DNA of 64,000 nt. It comes from Bacteroidota bacterium (GTDB taxonomy: Bacteria > Bacteroidota > Bacteroidia > Cytophagales > Cyclobacteriaceae). The DNA lies in the NCBI GenBank assembly GCA_023417785.1, contig JAEZEH010000062.1, forward strand, positions 1-64,000, in the 5' to 3' direction. Both the position numbers and the translations under genes were made by a program. The notes beneath the pieces are model-generated. The model was not told the DNA's origin and ran no database searches. It saw only the letters and a list, made by a program, of their open reading frames with translations. This document shows positions 8,844 through 16,781 of the stretch, in pieces (position 1 is the first letter of the stretch; each line of letters starts with the position of its first letter).

Positions 8844-8869
8844 ACGGGGTTAAGACCATAGAAAGTCCA

Positions 8870-9388
8870 TTAAAAATGACTCATCTCATCGATGGTCTGA
8901 AACATTGCGTTTTCGTCAACGGGCATCAGCATGCCATATTTTACCGATTGGAATCCGAGATGATTTCGTTCAATGATGATTCCGTGCTTTTCGATCATTT
9001 GATTGTCGCGATAAACCCGAAGTGTGCTCGTTGGTCGGTAGCTGCTTTTTCTGCCGTACACAAATTCCCAGTTGCTGATCTTAGTAAGTACATCTTTTTT
9101 TGTCGTTGAAAATTTACGGGAAGTCATTTTCCATGTGACATCTATGTCGAGCAGGTCTTCTCCGGAAATCCGGATTTCCACTTTCCAGTCGTGCTCATCG
9201 GGATTAATGTAGGCAAATGGCTTAATTACGTCACCGGCTTTCAGCTTCGTTTCATCGATGTGCATGGGGCTATTTTGCTCGTGCGACTGGCTTTCCTCCC
9301 GGGAACAAGCCCAAAGAACGGCTGCCAGCAGGCCGATGGCCAACACTTGCCACAGATAGCTTCGTTTCACAATCGGTTTATTCGTCAA
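8870..9388 (-). CDS. Predicted lipoprotein of unknown function
   Basis: 172 residues. The N-terminus has a basic stretch, a hydrophobic core and the lipobox LWAC with Cys28, so it is probably anchored in an envelope membrane. The rest is polar with several aromatic residues (KVEIRISGEDLLDIDVTWK, KISNWEFVYG). It looks like a small beta-rich secreted domain. The start codon is TTG; an in-frame GTG six codons later is an alternative. No family recognised. Convergent with hpf. Confidence 0.65.
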   Translation of the reverse strand: MTNKPIVKRSYLWQVLAIGLLAAVLWACSREESQSHEQNSPMHIDETKLKAGDVIKPFAYINPDEHDWKVEIRISGEDLLDIDVTWKMTSRKFSTTKKDVLTKISNWEFVYGRKSSYRPTSTLRVYRDNQMIEKHGIIIERNHLGFQSVKYGMLMPVDENAMFQTIDEMSHF

Positions 9389-9487
9389 TTGCTCGGAATA
9401 TAATTAAAATGTTCAAAAGAACGTCGATCACTGCAGGACGTTTTTAAAATGACATTTAATGATGTATTTTAGCCAGCAGACCTTACA

Positions 9488-9901
9488 ATGAAGAACCCTT
9501 ACATACTAATGGTCGAATACGATAAGGACGACCAGTACATTACACTTGAATATTTCAATAACGCCGGCATTCCGGTAAAAATACTCGAAGAAAGTGACGA
9601 GTTATTTCACGAACTTTCGAGGTGCACTGAGTCTAACAGGACCCTTCCAGCACTGATACTGGTGAGTTTTTATACCGGTCCGATAGGCACCCGCGACACG
9701 CTTTTGAAATTAAAGCAGCATCCTGTCTACAACCATATCCCCGTCGTGGTTTTGAGCGAAACCGCAGACGAAGCCCGGATAAAAGATGCCTATAGTTGCG
9801 GAGCTTCATCTTTTATTCGAAAACCTGCCCTGGTGGAGGAAACCAATAAAAAAATTCACAATTTTCTCGCTTACTGGTTTAACACTGTTGAACTGGCGTG
9901 A
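9488..9901 (+). CDS. Degenerate (pseudo-)receiver domain protein
   Basis: 137 residues forming one CheY-like domain. The fold is clear: MVEYDKDDQYITLEYF at the first helix, VVVLSETADEARI and SFIRKPA at the later strands, with the conserved Lys kept. The phosphoacceptor position holds Ser60 in LILVSFYTGP instead of Asp, and the second acidic residue of the active site is Tyr11. It therefore probably cannot be phosphorylated and acts by constitutive or other protein contacts. It has no output domain. A GGGGTA/TACCCC hairpin sits at its stop codon without a T-run. The gene stands alone between a lipoprotein (divergent) and a desaturase gene. Confidence 0.8.
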   Translation: MKNPYILMVEYDKDDQYITLEYFNNAGIPVKILEESDELFHELSRCTESNRTLPALILVSFYTGPIGTRDTLLKLKQHPVYNHIPVVVLSETADEARIKDAYSCGASSFIRKPALVEETNKKIHNFLAYWFNTVELA

Positions 9902-10016
9902 GGGGTAGGCTTACCCCAAATTCGCCATTCGCCTATAGCAGCGATACACCCCGGATGTGGTATCATATTTTTAACATTGTTCATTTAATCGTAATAAAGT
10001 ATACCTTAGTTCACCT

Positions 10017-11027
10017 ATGATTTTAGATTCACTTTTTGGAGCAGAAAAGATTTCTTTTGATAGTGCCGTCATGCTTGGAGAGAGCGCTCCGAACATCATC
10101 ATCTGGGCAGCCCCTGTCATGTTTTTCTTCGTTCTGCTAGAGTACATAATTTCTCGTTTTCAACATAAAGAGTATTATGAGAAAAAGGAGACCATGGGAT
10201 CAATTATGGTCGGCATCGGAAACGTGATAATCGGCGCCGCACTTAAGCTCGCGTTGTTTTATGGAATGATCTGGGTGTACAACCTCATTCCCTGGCGGAT
10301 GGAATTAAACTGGTGGACGTTCCTGCCATGCTACGTGCTTTTTGACCTGTGTAGTTACTGGGCACATCGCGTTTCACACCATCAACGATTCTGGTGGGCG
10401 ACTCATGTGGCACACCATTCCGGCGAACATTACAACCTGACGGTATCGTTTCGGCTAAGCTGGGTACAATACATTAAACTGATCTTTTTTCTCCCGGTGT
10501 CGTTCCTGGGTTTTCACCCGGTAATCATTTTCGTTACTAACCAGATCGCTGTATTGTTTCAATTCTGGGTACACACAGAGTACATCAGAAAACTTCACCC
10601 GGCAGTCGAATATATTTTTGCCACCCCGTCGAACCATCGCGTACACCATGGGTCGCAGGAGAAATACATCAACAAGAATTTTGGCGCCACCTTTATCATA
10701 TGGGACAGGATATTTGGAACCTATCAACCAGAAGAAGAGCAGGTTATCTACGGGATAACTTCGAACATTGAAAATAAGGCCAATCCCCTGCATATCAATT
10801 TTCACGAATACATCGACATGTTCCGCGATGTGCGCCAGGCTAAAGGGTTCCGCAAAAAGATGTTTTATCTTTTTGGTGATCCCATCGATATTGCTGAAGC
10901 AAAGAAACTGGCTGATGACGCTAAGGTCCGGCATACCGAAAAGAAAAAAAGTACTCAACAAATCCCTGGTGGCAATAACTCTTTGAAACTGTCCCCGAAA
11001 CTGGACAATTCAACGGTTACACGATAA
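10017..11027 (+). CDS. Sterol desaturase / fatty acid hydroxylase family membrane enzyme
   Basis: 336 residues. It carries the three histidine boxes of this di-iron family: WAHRVSHH near residue 114, HVAHHSGEHYN near 130 and NHRVHHG near 206. About four to five hydrophobic segments embed it in the membrane. Bacterial members hydroxylate or desaturate lipids such as fatty acids, carotenoids or alkylglycerols; the substrate here cannot be read from sequence. The last ~50 residues are charged and form a cytosolic tail. Stands alone, followed by 138 bases before the potassium transporter genes. Confidence 0.88.
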   Translation: MILDSLFGAEKISFDSAVMLGESAPNIIIWAAPVMFFFVLLEYIISRFQHKEYYEKKETMGSIMVGIGNVIIGAALKLALFYGMIWVYNLIPWRMELNWWTFLPCYVLFDLCSYWAHRVSHHQRFWWATHVAHHSGEHYNLTVSFRLSWVQYIKLIFFLPVSFLGFHPVIIFVTNQIAVLFQFWVHTEYIRKLHPAVEYIFATPSNHRVHHGSQEKYINKNFGATFIIWDRIFGTYQPEEEQVIYGITSNIENKANPLHINFHEYIDMFRDVRQAKGFRKKMFYLFGDPIDIAEAKKLADDAKVRHTEKKKSTQQIPGGNNSLKLSPKLDNSTVTR

Positions 11028-11165
11028 CGCGGTCGACATTCGATTTAGCCAAATCTGGTAATGATGCGCCGAACGTATCCGGTATGGTCGTCTGAAAATT
11101 GAGCGTATCCTCGACTTCGTCATTGATGAAATACTGTTACCTTTATCGGAAATCCGGGATTGTTG

Positions 11166-13037
11166 ATGCTAAATCGCTTCATACGCAAGATCTTCCGCAT
11201 CTTTTCTCGATACCAGAAAAAGACTCAGGGGCCCACTATTTATGAACTGAGATCTCGTTTTTTTTCGGTTGTTGATACCCTTTACCGGATCTTGTCAACA
11301 GCGATCCCGGTTGTATCGTTCCTTATATTCGGGATCCTGGTTTACGAGGCAGGGTTTCACGCATTCTATAAAACTGACACTAACATCTACCGACTCTGGT
11401 TCGCGCTCCTGCTCGTACTAAAATTTCTCCTCCTTGCTTTTTTCGTTCTCGAGTTCAAGGAGAACCGGCGTGTGCGTTCAAGGATATTCAACGTCCTGCT
11501 TATCGTACTCGCCCATTTTGGCCATAAGGCAGCCTTTGCGTTGCTTGAGCAACCCGATCCCGAGACGAATCCTGATTACCTTTTATCCAAGGTTTTTCTT
11601 TTCATAAGCACACTCATTATCTTCCTTACAGAGGCGTCGGCTGTACTTCGCTTCATCTACCGACGGGGTTATAATCCGGCATTTCTGTTTGTTGCAAGCT
11701 TTTTCTCGTTCATTCTTATTGGCTCGCTCCTGTTAATGCTCCCAAATGCAACTACAAAAGGCATCAGTCCCGTCGACGCATGGTTTACCGCCGCCAGTGC
11801 TGTTTGCGTAAATGGGCTTATTGTAATCGATACAGCTACCAGTTTTACCGTCACAGGAAAAATAATAATCCTGTGTCTGATCCAGCTTGGCGGATTAGGT
11901 ATTATGACATTCGCAGGACTGTTGAGTTATCTCTCTGCCGGTACTGCGTCGTTTCGAAGCCAGCTCGCACTGAAAGACATGTTGAGCAGTGATAAAATGA
12001 GTTCGGTGATCAGCCTGATTGGGCGTGTTGTGGTGGTCACTTTTTCATTTGAAGCCATCGGGGCATTTTTCATTTTTACCACGCTTGATGATCAACATTT
12101 CAAAACCCTTCTCGAAAAGCTATTCTTTTCAGTATTCCATTCCGTTTCAGCATTCTGCAATGCCGGGTTCTCCACCTATTCGGACGGGTTGCATCATTTG
12201 CCTGTTCGATTCAACTATTCTCTCCAACTCGTCGTGGCAGTACTGATAGTATTGGGCGGCCTCGGGTTTCCAATCGTATTCAATATTTTTTCATGGGTCC
12301 GGTTAAACATAATCAAAACGTTATCCAACGTTCTAGGAAAACCTTTTCGGGAAAATCATACGCATATTTTTTCGACCACAAGTAAGCTGGCATTGATGAC
12401 GACATCAGTTTTACTTGTATTCGGCATGGTTACTTACCTACTGTTTGAATACGATGCCACCTTGCGTGAGCACGGATCATCGTGGGGCAAGATTGTCACC
12501 TCTTTCTTTGGTTCAGTCACTCCGAGAAGTGGCGGTTTCAATACAGTCCAGTTATCCGATCTCACATTGCCGACCATCATGATTTACCTTTTGCTCATGT
12601 GGATTGGCGCTTCTCCAGGGTCCACAGGTGGCGGAATCAAAACGACCACGATTGCTGTGGCTGTGCTGAATACGAAAAGCGTCGTCCTCGGGAAAGACAG
12701 AACTGAAGTTGCCGGGGTTCAAATCGGTTCGGGAACAATCAACAGAGCTTTTGCTATTATACTCCTTTCGCTTCTGCTAATCGGAGTGACCGTACTTGTT
12801 CTCGCGGTCAATGAGCCGGATAAACAATTGTTCGCACTTGCCTTCGAGGCCTTTTCAGCATTCAGCACCGTAGGCCTATCGTTGGGCGTCACACCCGACC
12901 TGACCATCACCAGCAAATTATTCTTATCTGTAGTGATGTTGATTGGACGTGTGGGAACACTTACGGTGCTATTCGCGGTAGTAACGCCAGAAAGAGAAAT
13001 GTTTTACCGCTATCCAAAGGATGAAATTTCACTTTAG
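11166..13037 (+). CDS. TrkH/KtrB-type potassium uptake channel subunit
   Basis: About 623 residues. The start is taken at the ATG giving MLNRFIRKIF, two codons inside a longer TTG-initiated frame. The protein has the four-fold membrane-pore-membrane repeat of Trk/Ktr/HKT proteins. Selectivity-loop glycines are visible in AASAVCVNGLIV, HSVSAFCNAGFSTYSDG, VTPRSGGFNTV and FSAFSTVGLSLG. WIGASPGSTGGGIKTTT is the hallmark gating-loop region. About four extra N-terminal hydrophobic segments (residues ~35-190) make it longer than a typical 450-residue KtrB. It is 18 bases upstream of the RCK-domain partner, so the two form one uptake system in the inner membrane. Confidence 0.92.
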   Translation: MLNRFIRKIFRIFSRYQKKTQGPTIYELRSRFFSVVDTLYRILSTAIPVVSFLIFGILVYEAGFHAFYKTDTNIYRLWFALLLVLKFLLLAFFVLEFKENRRVRSRIFNVLLIVLAHFGHKAAFALLEQPDPETNPDYLLSKVFLFISTLIIFLTEASAVLRFIYRRGYNPAFLFVASFFSFILIGSLLLMLPNATTKGISPVDAWFTAASAVCVNGLIVIDTATSFTVTGKIIILCLIQLGGLGIMTFAGLLSYLSAGTASFRSQLALKDMLSSDKMSSVISLIGRVVVVTFSFEAIGAFFIFTTLDDQHFKTLLEKLFFSVFHSVSAFCNAGFSTYSDGLHHLPVRFNYSLQLVVAVLIVLGGLGFPIVFNIFSWVRLNIIKTLSNVLGKPFRENHTHIFSTTSKLALMTTSVLLVFGMVTYLLFEYDATLREHGSSWGKIVTSFFGSVTPRSGGFNTVQLSDLTLPTIMIYLLLMWIGASPGSTGGGIKTTTIAVAVLNTKSVVLGKDRTEVAGVQIGSGTINRAFAIILLSLLLIGVTVLVLAVNEPDKQLFALAFEAFSAFSTVGLSLGVTPDLTITSKLFLSVVMLIGRVGTLTVLFAVVTPEREMFYRYPKDEISL

Positions 13038-13055
13038 CAAGCAAAACACATTCTT

Positions 13056-13739
13056 ATGAAGTTTATTGTTTTCGGTCTGGGAAATTACGGATCATCGCTC
13101 TCACAAAAACTCGTCTCACTGGGACACGAGGTGATAGGCGTCGACCAGAAAATGGAACTGGTGGAAAAATTCAAAAACGACCTGACACATACTATTGCGC
13201 TGGACGCAGGGAGCCCCGAGGCCGTGAAGTCGTTACCTATTAAGGACGTTGACGCGGCTGTAAATGCCATAGGTGAGAATGAAGGATCCAATATCATGCT
13301 GGCCGCGGTCTTAAAGCAACTTTCGGTAAAGCGGATCATCTGTCGTGTAATCACGCCGTTGCAAAAAACGGTGCTTGAGGCGATGGACATTCAGGAATTT
13401 GTATATCCCGAAGAAGACTCTGCCGAGCGTCTCGCTTATAAGCTCGACCTTAAGGACGTTACTGAATCGTATCGGATTAACGACAAGTTTCAGATTGTTG
13501 AGGTAGTGGTGCCTGACCGGTACGTAGATCATCGAATCGGCGAAATAGATTTCAAAGGTAAATATGCGATCCAGTTAATTACAATTACCAGAAATGTTGA
13601 GCAGAAGAGTATCCTCGGAACAAATAACAAAGTAAAACAAGTGGTAGGAATACTCACCCCAGAAACATTGCTGCGACGCGGGGACCGCATACTCATCTTC
13701 GGGGAGATCTCAAGGATTGAAGATTTTATCGAGGAATAA
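13056..13739 (+). CDS. TrkA/KtrA-type RCK regulatory subunit of potassium uptake
   Basis: 227 residues with an N-terminal RCK Rossmann domain (GLGNYGSSLSQKL, acidic Asp at VDQKMELVEKF for NAD(H)/ATP-type nucleotide binding). A C-terminal RCK_C domain (RGDRILIFGEISRIEDF) follows. A single RCK unit of this size fits KtrA, which forms an octameric ring gating KtrB. Directly downstream of the channel gene on the same strand. Its stop codon abuts the convergent DUF72 gene, leaving no space for a terminator of its own. Confidence 0.92.
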   Translation: MKFIVFGLGNYGSSLSQKLVSLGHEVIGVDQKMELVEKFKNDLTHTIALDAGSPEAVKSLPIKDVDAAVNAIGENEGSNIMLAAVLKQLSVKRIICRVITPLQKTVLEAMDIQEFVYPEEDSAERLAYKLDLKDVTESYRINDKFQIVEVVVPDRYVDHRIGEIDFKGKYAIQLITITRNVEQKSILGTNNKVKQVVGILTPETLLRRGDRILIFGEISRIEDFIEE

Positions 13740-13740
13740 G

Positions 13741-14466
13741 TCAATTACTTATCAACGCCTGAAGCTTTTGCGCGTTGAATATAGCCGCTACCTCAATATC
13801 ATTATTGAAATAAGCATAAACATCTTTGACGTCTTTCTGAGAACGGATTTCATCCGCTACAAGTTTAAGAGATTCATCTGAATACGATGAAAGATACAGC
13901 TGGGGCACACCGTGAAAACGGTAGTACAATGTAGAACTGGTTTTCATCACGGCATCCGGAAGCCCGGGATAACTGATTCCACAAAATGAAACCTTATGCC
14001 GATTGAGCACTGACACGACGGCATCACACCACCAGCTGGGGTGCCGGAATTCCAGCACATTTGTGTATGCGGGGTCAAGTGTCTCCAGCACCTTTTCCAA
14101 ATTTTCTTCCGTATAGGGGAATTGTGGATGCAGTTGAAAAAGGACCGTGCCTAACTTCTCTCCCAGTCCCCCAGTAATCAGATCGTAAAATCCCTGCGTT
14201 TCCTGCCTCGCATTGTTAAACCTCTTAAAGTGGGTGATCAGACGAGGTGCTTTGACCGTGAAACGAAAGTCGTCCGGACTCCTCGCATTCCACCCTTTCA
14301 GGACTTCGGGTTTGGGAAGGCGGTAAAATGTAACGTTTAGTTCGACGGTATTGAAAAAGTCGCAATAATATTCGAACCATTTGCGTTGTGGAAGCCCTTT
14401 GGGATAAAATTTTTCCTTCCATCCCTTATAATAGAATCCGGAACACCCGATCCACCACTTTCCCAT
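13741..14466 (-). CDS. DUF72 (YecE-type) protein
   Basis: 241 residues covering the whole DUF72 TIM-barrel-like family. Typical stretches are IGCSGFYYKGWKEKFYP at the start, NTVELNVTFYRLPKPEVLKGW, FTVKAPRLITH, FQLHPQFPYTEENLEKVL and VLEFRHPSWW. The C-terminal VYAYFNNDIEVAA matches the conserved end. The biochemical role of the family is unknown. Convergent with ktrA; the next gene upstream is a histidine kinase in the same direction. Confidence 0.9.
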   Translation of the reverse strand: MGKWWIGCSGFYYKGWKEKFYPKGLPQRKWFEYYCDFFNTVELNVTFYRLPKPEVLKGWNARSPDDFRFTVKAPRLITHFKRFNNARQETQGFYDLITGGLGEKLGTVLFQLHPQFPYTEENLEKVLETLDPAYTNVLEFRHPSWWCDAVVSVLNRHKVSFCGISYPGLPDAVMKTSSTLYYRFHGVPQLYLSSYSDESLKLVADEIRSQKDVKDVYAYFNNDIEVAAIFNAQKLQALISN

Positions 14467-14495
14467 GCCATTAATCTAATGAAAAAACGATGCCG

Positions 14496-16205
14496 TTAGT
14501 CAGATCCGGCCGGTTGTTGTAAAGGCAGGAATATATGAAAGCTTGCACCCTCGTTTTCGATTGCCTCCGCGTACATGTGGCCGTTGTGCTGGTGAACGAT
14601 CTTCTTACAGATAGCCAGGCCGATGCCTGTTCCGTGTGCACTCTCCTTGTTGTATAAACGTTGAAAAATGGTGAAGACTTTTTCACTGAGATGGGATTGA
14701 AATCCGACACCATTGTCCTGCACCGTAATTCGTGTGTATCTTACAAACTGGTCCAGAACAGGAAACGCAATGTAGTCGTGGTGGCCTGCCTTTCGTTCGT
14801 GAATTCTGATCCTGAGCGGAATGTCTGGTTTAGCATACTTCACCGCGTTCGTAAGCAAGTTGGTAAAAAGGAGTTTGAGATGAAGTCGGGAACCTTCGAC
14901 TTCCGGAAGATCAGGCAAATCGATCGACGCTTTGGTATCGCGGATATCGAGCTCGTCGACGATTTCGTTCAGCACAGCATTAAGATCCACGAGTTCCAGC
15001 TGCACGGGCTGATCAGTGCTCCGTGTGAACGCGAGGAGCGTCTGAATCAGCTCACGCATATGTGATGCTATTCCCTGGATTCGGCGGAAATAGTCATCCT
15101 TCGTTTTGCCTTCGTGTTCTTCAGATGAATTAATGGCGATATCAGAAAACATCTGAATTTTTCGCAAAGGTTCCTGAAGATCATGGCTCGTTACGTACGC
15201 ATATTGCTGCAGTTCATCATTTAATACCTTCAGCTGATTTATCTTATACGTCAGACGTTGCTGGTATGTCTTCTCCGGCGTAAGGTTATAAATGGAAACG
15301 AACAGACCTTCATCGAGTGGTGTCACCATTGCCTGCAGCCACTTTCGTTCTTGTTCATGCTGCAAATATCCTTCGATGATTTCGGCTCGCTTCGAATCCA
15401 AAACGTTGTAGAACACGTTTCGAACATCAGTTTGCACTTTCGGTGGAAGTATATCCGTGAGCATAACACCACGCCAGTTTTTCAGATTCAGAAGTTTGAG
15501 CCCGGCTTCATTACAATAGGTTACACGATAATTTTCAAGGCGCCCATCTGGTGCCAGTACGGGCTGAAAACTAATCATACCATTGTTCGTTATTTCCAGC
15601 AAGGCCCGGTTAAACCCTTCAGCCTTCTGTCGCTGGCGAAGGAAATTAAACGAGTAAAACGTCGCGATTGTGATAAGTGAGCCCGCAAGAATGAGCATCC
15701 ACACCAGCCATTTGTCGAGTAACGCGGTAGATTCTACCAGCCGCAGCTTGCTGTGCTCAAGTCGCGTATTGGCTGAGACGAACGCCGATCTGAGCATTCC
15801 TTTCAAACTCCGACGAAACGATTCTTTGTGATTTTGGCCTAGTATCGTATCGGACCGTTCGTTGATGCTTTGAAAATTACGTACAGCCAACCGGATTGTA
15901 TCCATTCGTAATCGGTCTTCCTGATACAAAACGATGTCCTTGATGTGTTCTGCTGTATAAAGAACGCTGTCGTAGGCATCGTCGGGGGACAGATACAAGA
16001 CGGCGTGTTTCTCCGCTGTTCGATCATTGTTCAACCAGAAGTGAAGCAAGGCATCAAGACGTTCCAGCTTGACAACCACAGCGCTCATACGATTTACGTC
16101 CTCAATGAAGACTTTCATATCGCGATAACTGGCGCGATACAGATACAACATCAGCCCCGTAAGAACGAAAACGGTGGTATAAATAAAAAGTAACCTCTTA
16201 TTCAT
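14496..16205 (-). CDS. Membrane sensor histidine kinase with PAS domain
   Basis: 569 residues. TM1 at ~5-22 and TM2 at ~170-190 enclose a periplasmic helical sensor region of ~145 residues, like CHASE3-type four-helix sensors. A PAS-like domain follows at ~205-310. HisKA has phospho-acceptor His341 in YVTSHDLQEPLRKI, and HATPase has NAVKYA, DNGVGF and GTGIGLAI. Such HDLQEP kinases are a large group in Bacteroidota. A receiver-only response regulator lies 36 bases upstream on the same strand and is likely its partner. The signal is unknown. Confidence 0.9.
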   Translation of the reverse strand: MNKRLLFIYTTVFVLTGLMLYLYRASYRDMKVFIEDVNRMSAVVVKLERLDALLHFWLNNDRTAEKHAVLYLSPDDAYDSVLYTAEHIKDIVLYQEDRLRMDTIRLAVRNFQSINERSDTILGQNHKESFRRSLKGMLRSAFVSANTRLEHSKLRLVESTALLDKWLVWMLILAGSLITIATFYSFNFLRQRQKAEGFNRALLEITNNGMISFQPVLAPDGRLENYRVTYCNEAGLKLLNLKNWRGVMLTDILPPKVQTDVRNVFYNVLDSKRAEIIEGYLQHEQERKWLQAMVTPLDEGLFVSIYNLTPEKTYQQRLTYKINQLKVLNDELQQYAYVTSHDLQEPLRKIQMFSDIAINSSEEHEGKTKDDYFRRIQGIASHMRELIQTLLAFTRSTDQPVQLELVDLNAVLNEIVDELDIRDTKASIDLPDLPEVEGSRLHLKLLFTNLLTNAVKYAKPDIPLRIRIHERKAGHHDYIAFPVLDQFVRYTRITVQDNGVGFQSHLSEKVFTIFQRLYNKESAHGTGIGLAICKKIVHQHNGHMYAEAIENEGASFHIFLPLQQPAGSD

Positions 16206-16241
16206 TAAAGGAATGTGCTTGCCAGTAATTCAGCAATGGAC

Positions 16242-16646
16242 TTAATGGTCCTGCCTGACAGAAACCTTCAGAAGCGTTTCCAGTTTCTCGCACAGGGCAT
16301 CAAAACTGTTTGGCTTTTCTATCACGTCGACTGCGCCGATTTTTTCACAACGCTCCTTAATCCTCGAATCAAAGGAGGTGGTATACACGATGACGGGGAC
16401 GGATTTCAATTTTTCCATGGCCTTCACGGCCTCGAGAACCTCTATGCCATTCAAACGCGGCATATTAAGATCGAGGAAAATCATGTCAGGTAATGTTTCA
16501 AATCTGGCCAGGCTCCGCAAAGCATGTTCTCCACTTTCAAAGCCAGTGACCTCGATAGTTGGATCAACCACCGAGCAAGCGGATCTGAAGACTTCGTGAT
16601 CGTCCAAATCATCATCCACCAATACTACTGTCCGGGCGAATCGCAT
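16242..16646 (-). CDS. Single-domain response regulator
   Basis: 134 residues, receiver only. Acidic residues DDD at 11-13, phosphoacceptor Asp59 in MIFLDLNMPRLNG, Thr near 88 (VYTTSF) and Lys near 111 (VIEKPNSF) are all present, so it should be phosphorylated. No output domain; such proteins work by binding partners or as phosphate sinks. It is the first gene of a two-gene unit with the downstream histidine kinase. Confidence 0.88.
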   Translation of the reverse strand: MRFARTVVLVDDDLDDHEVFRSACSVVDPTIEVTGFESGEHALRSLARFETLPDMIFLDLNMPRLNGIEVLEAVKAMEKLKSVPVIVYTTSFDSRIKERCEKIGAVDVIEKPNSFDALCEKLETLLKVSVRQDH

Positions 16647-16781
16647 ACAAGGAAGTAAGTGAATCTGAAATTAATGATTTTTGGTGGTATACTAACGATA
16701 AAAATAACCAGATGAGTAACCGGCCTACCAATAAGCCTTAATAGAACTTTAAAGCCGGTTAAAAATCGATGAATTGCAACC

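Noticed and set aside
16716..16766. AACCGGC/GCCGGTT inverted repeat between GH97 and the response regulator
   Set aside because: Long loop and no T-run on the relevant strand; not a convincing terminator.
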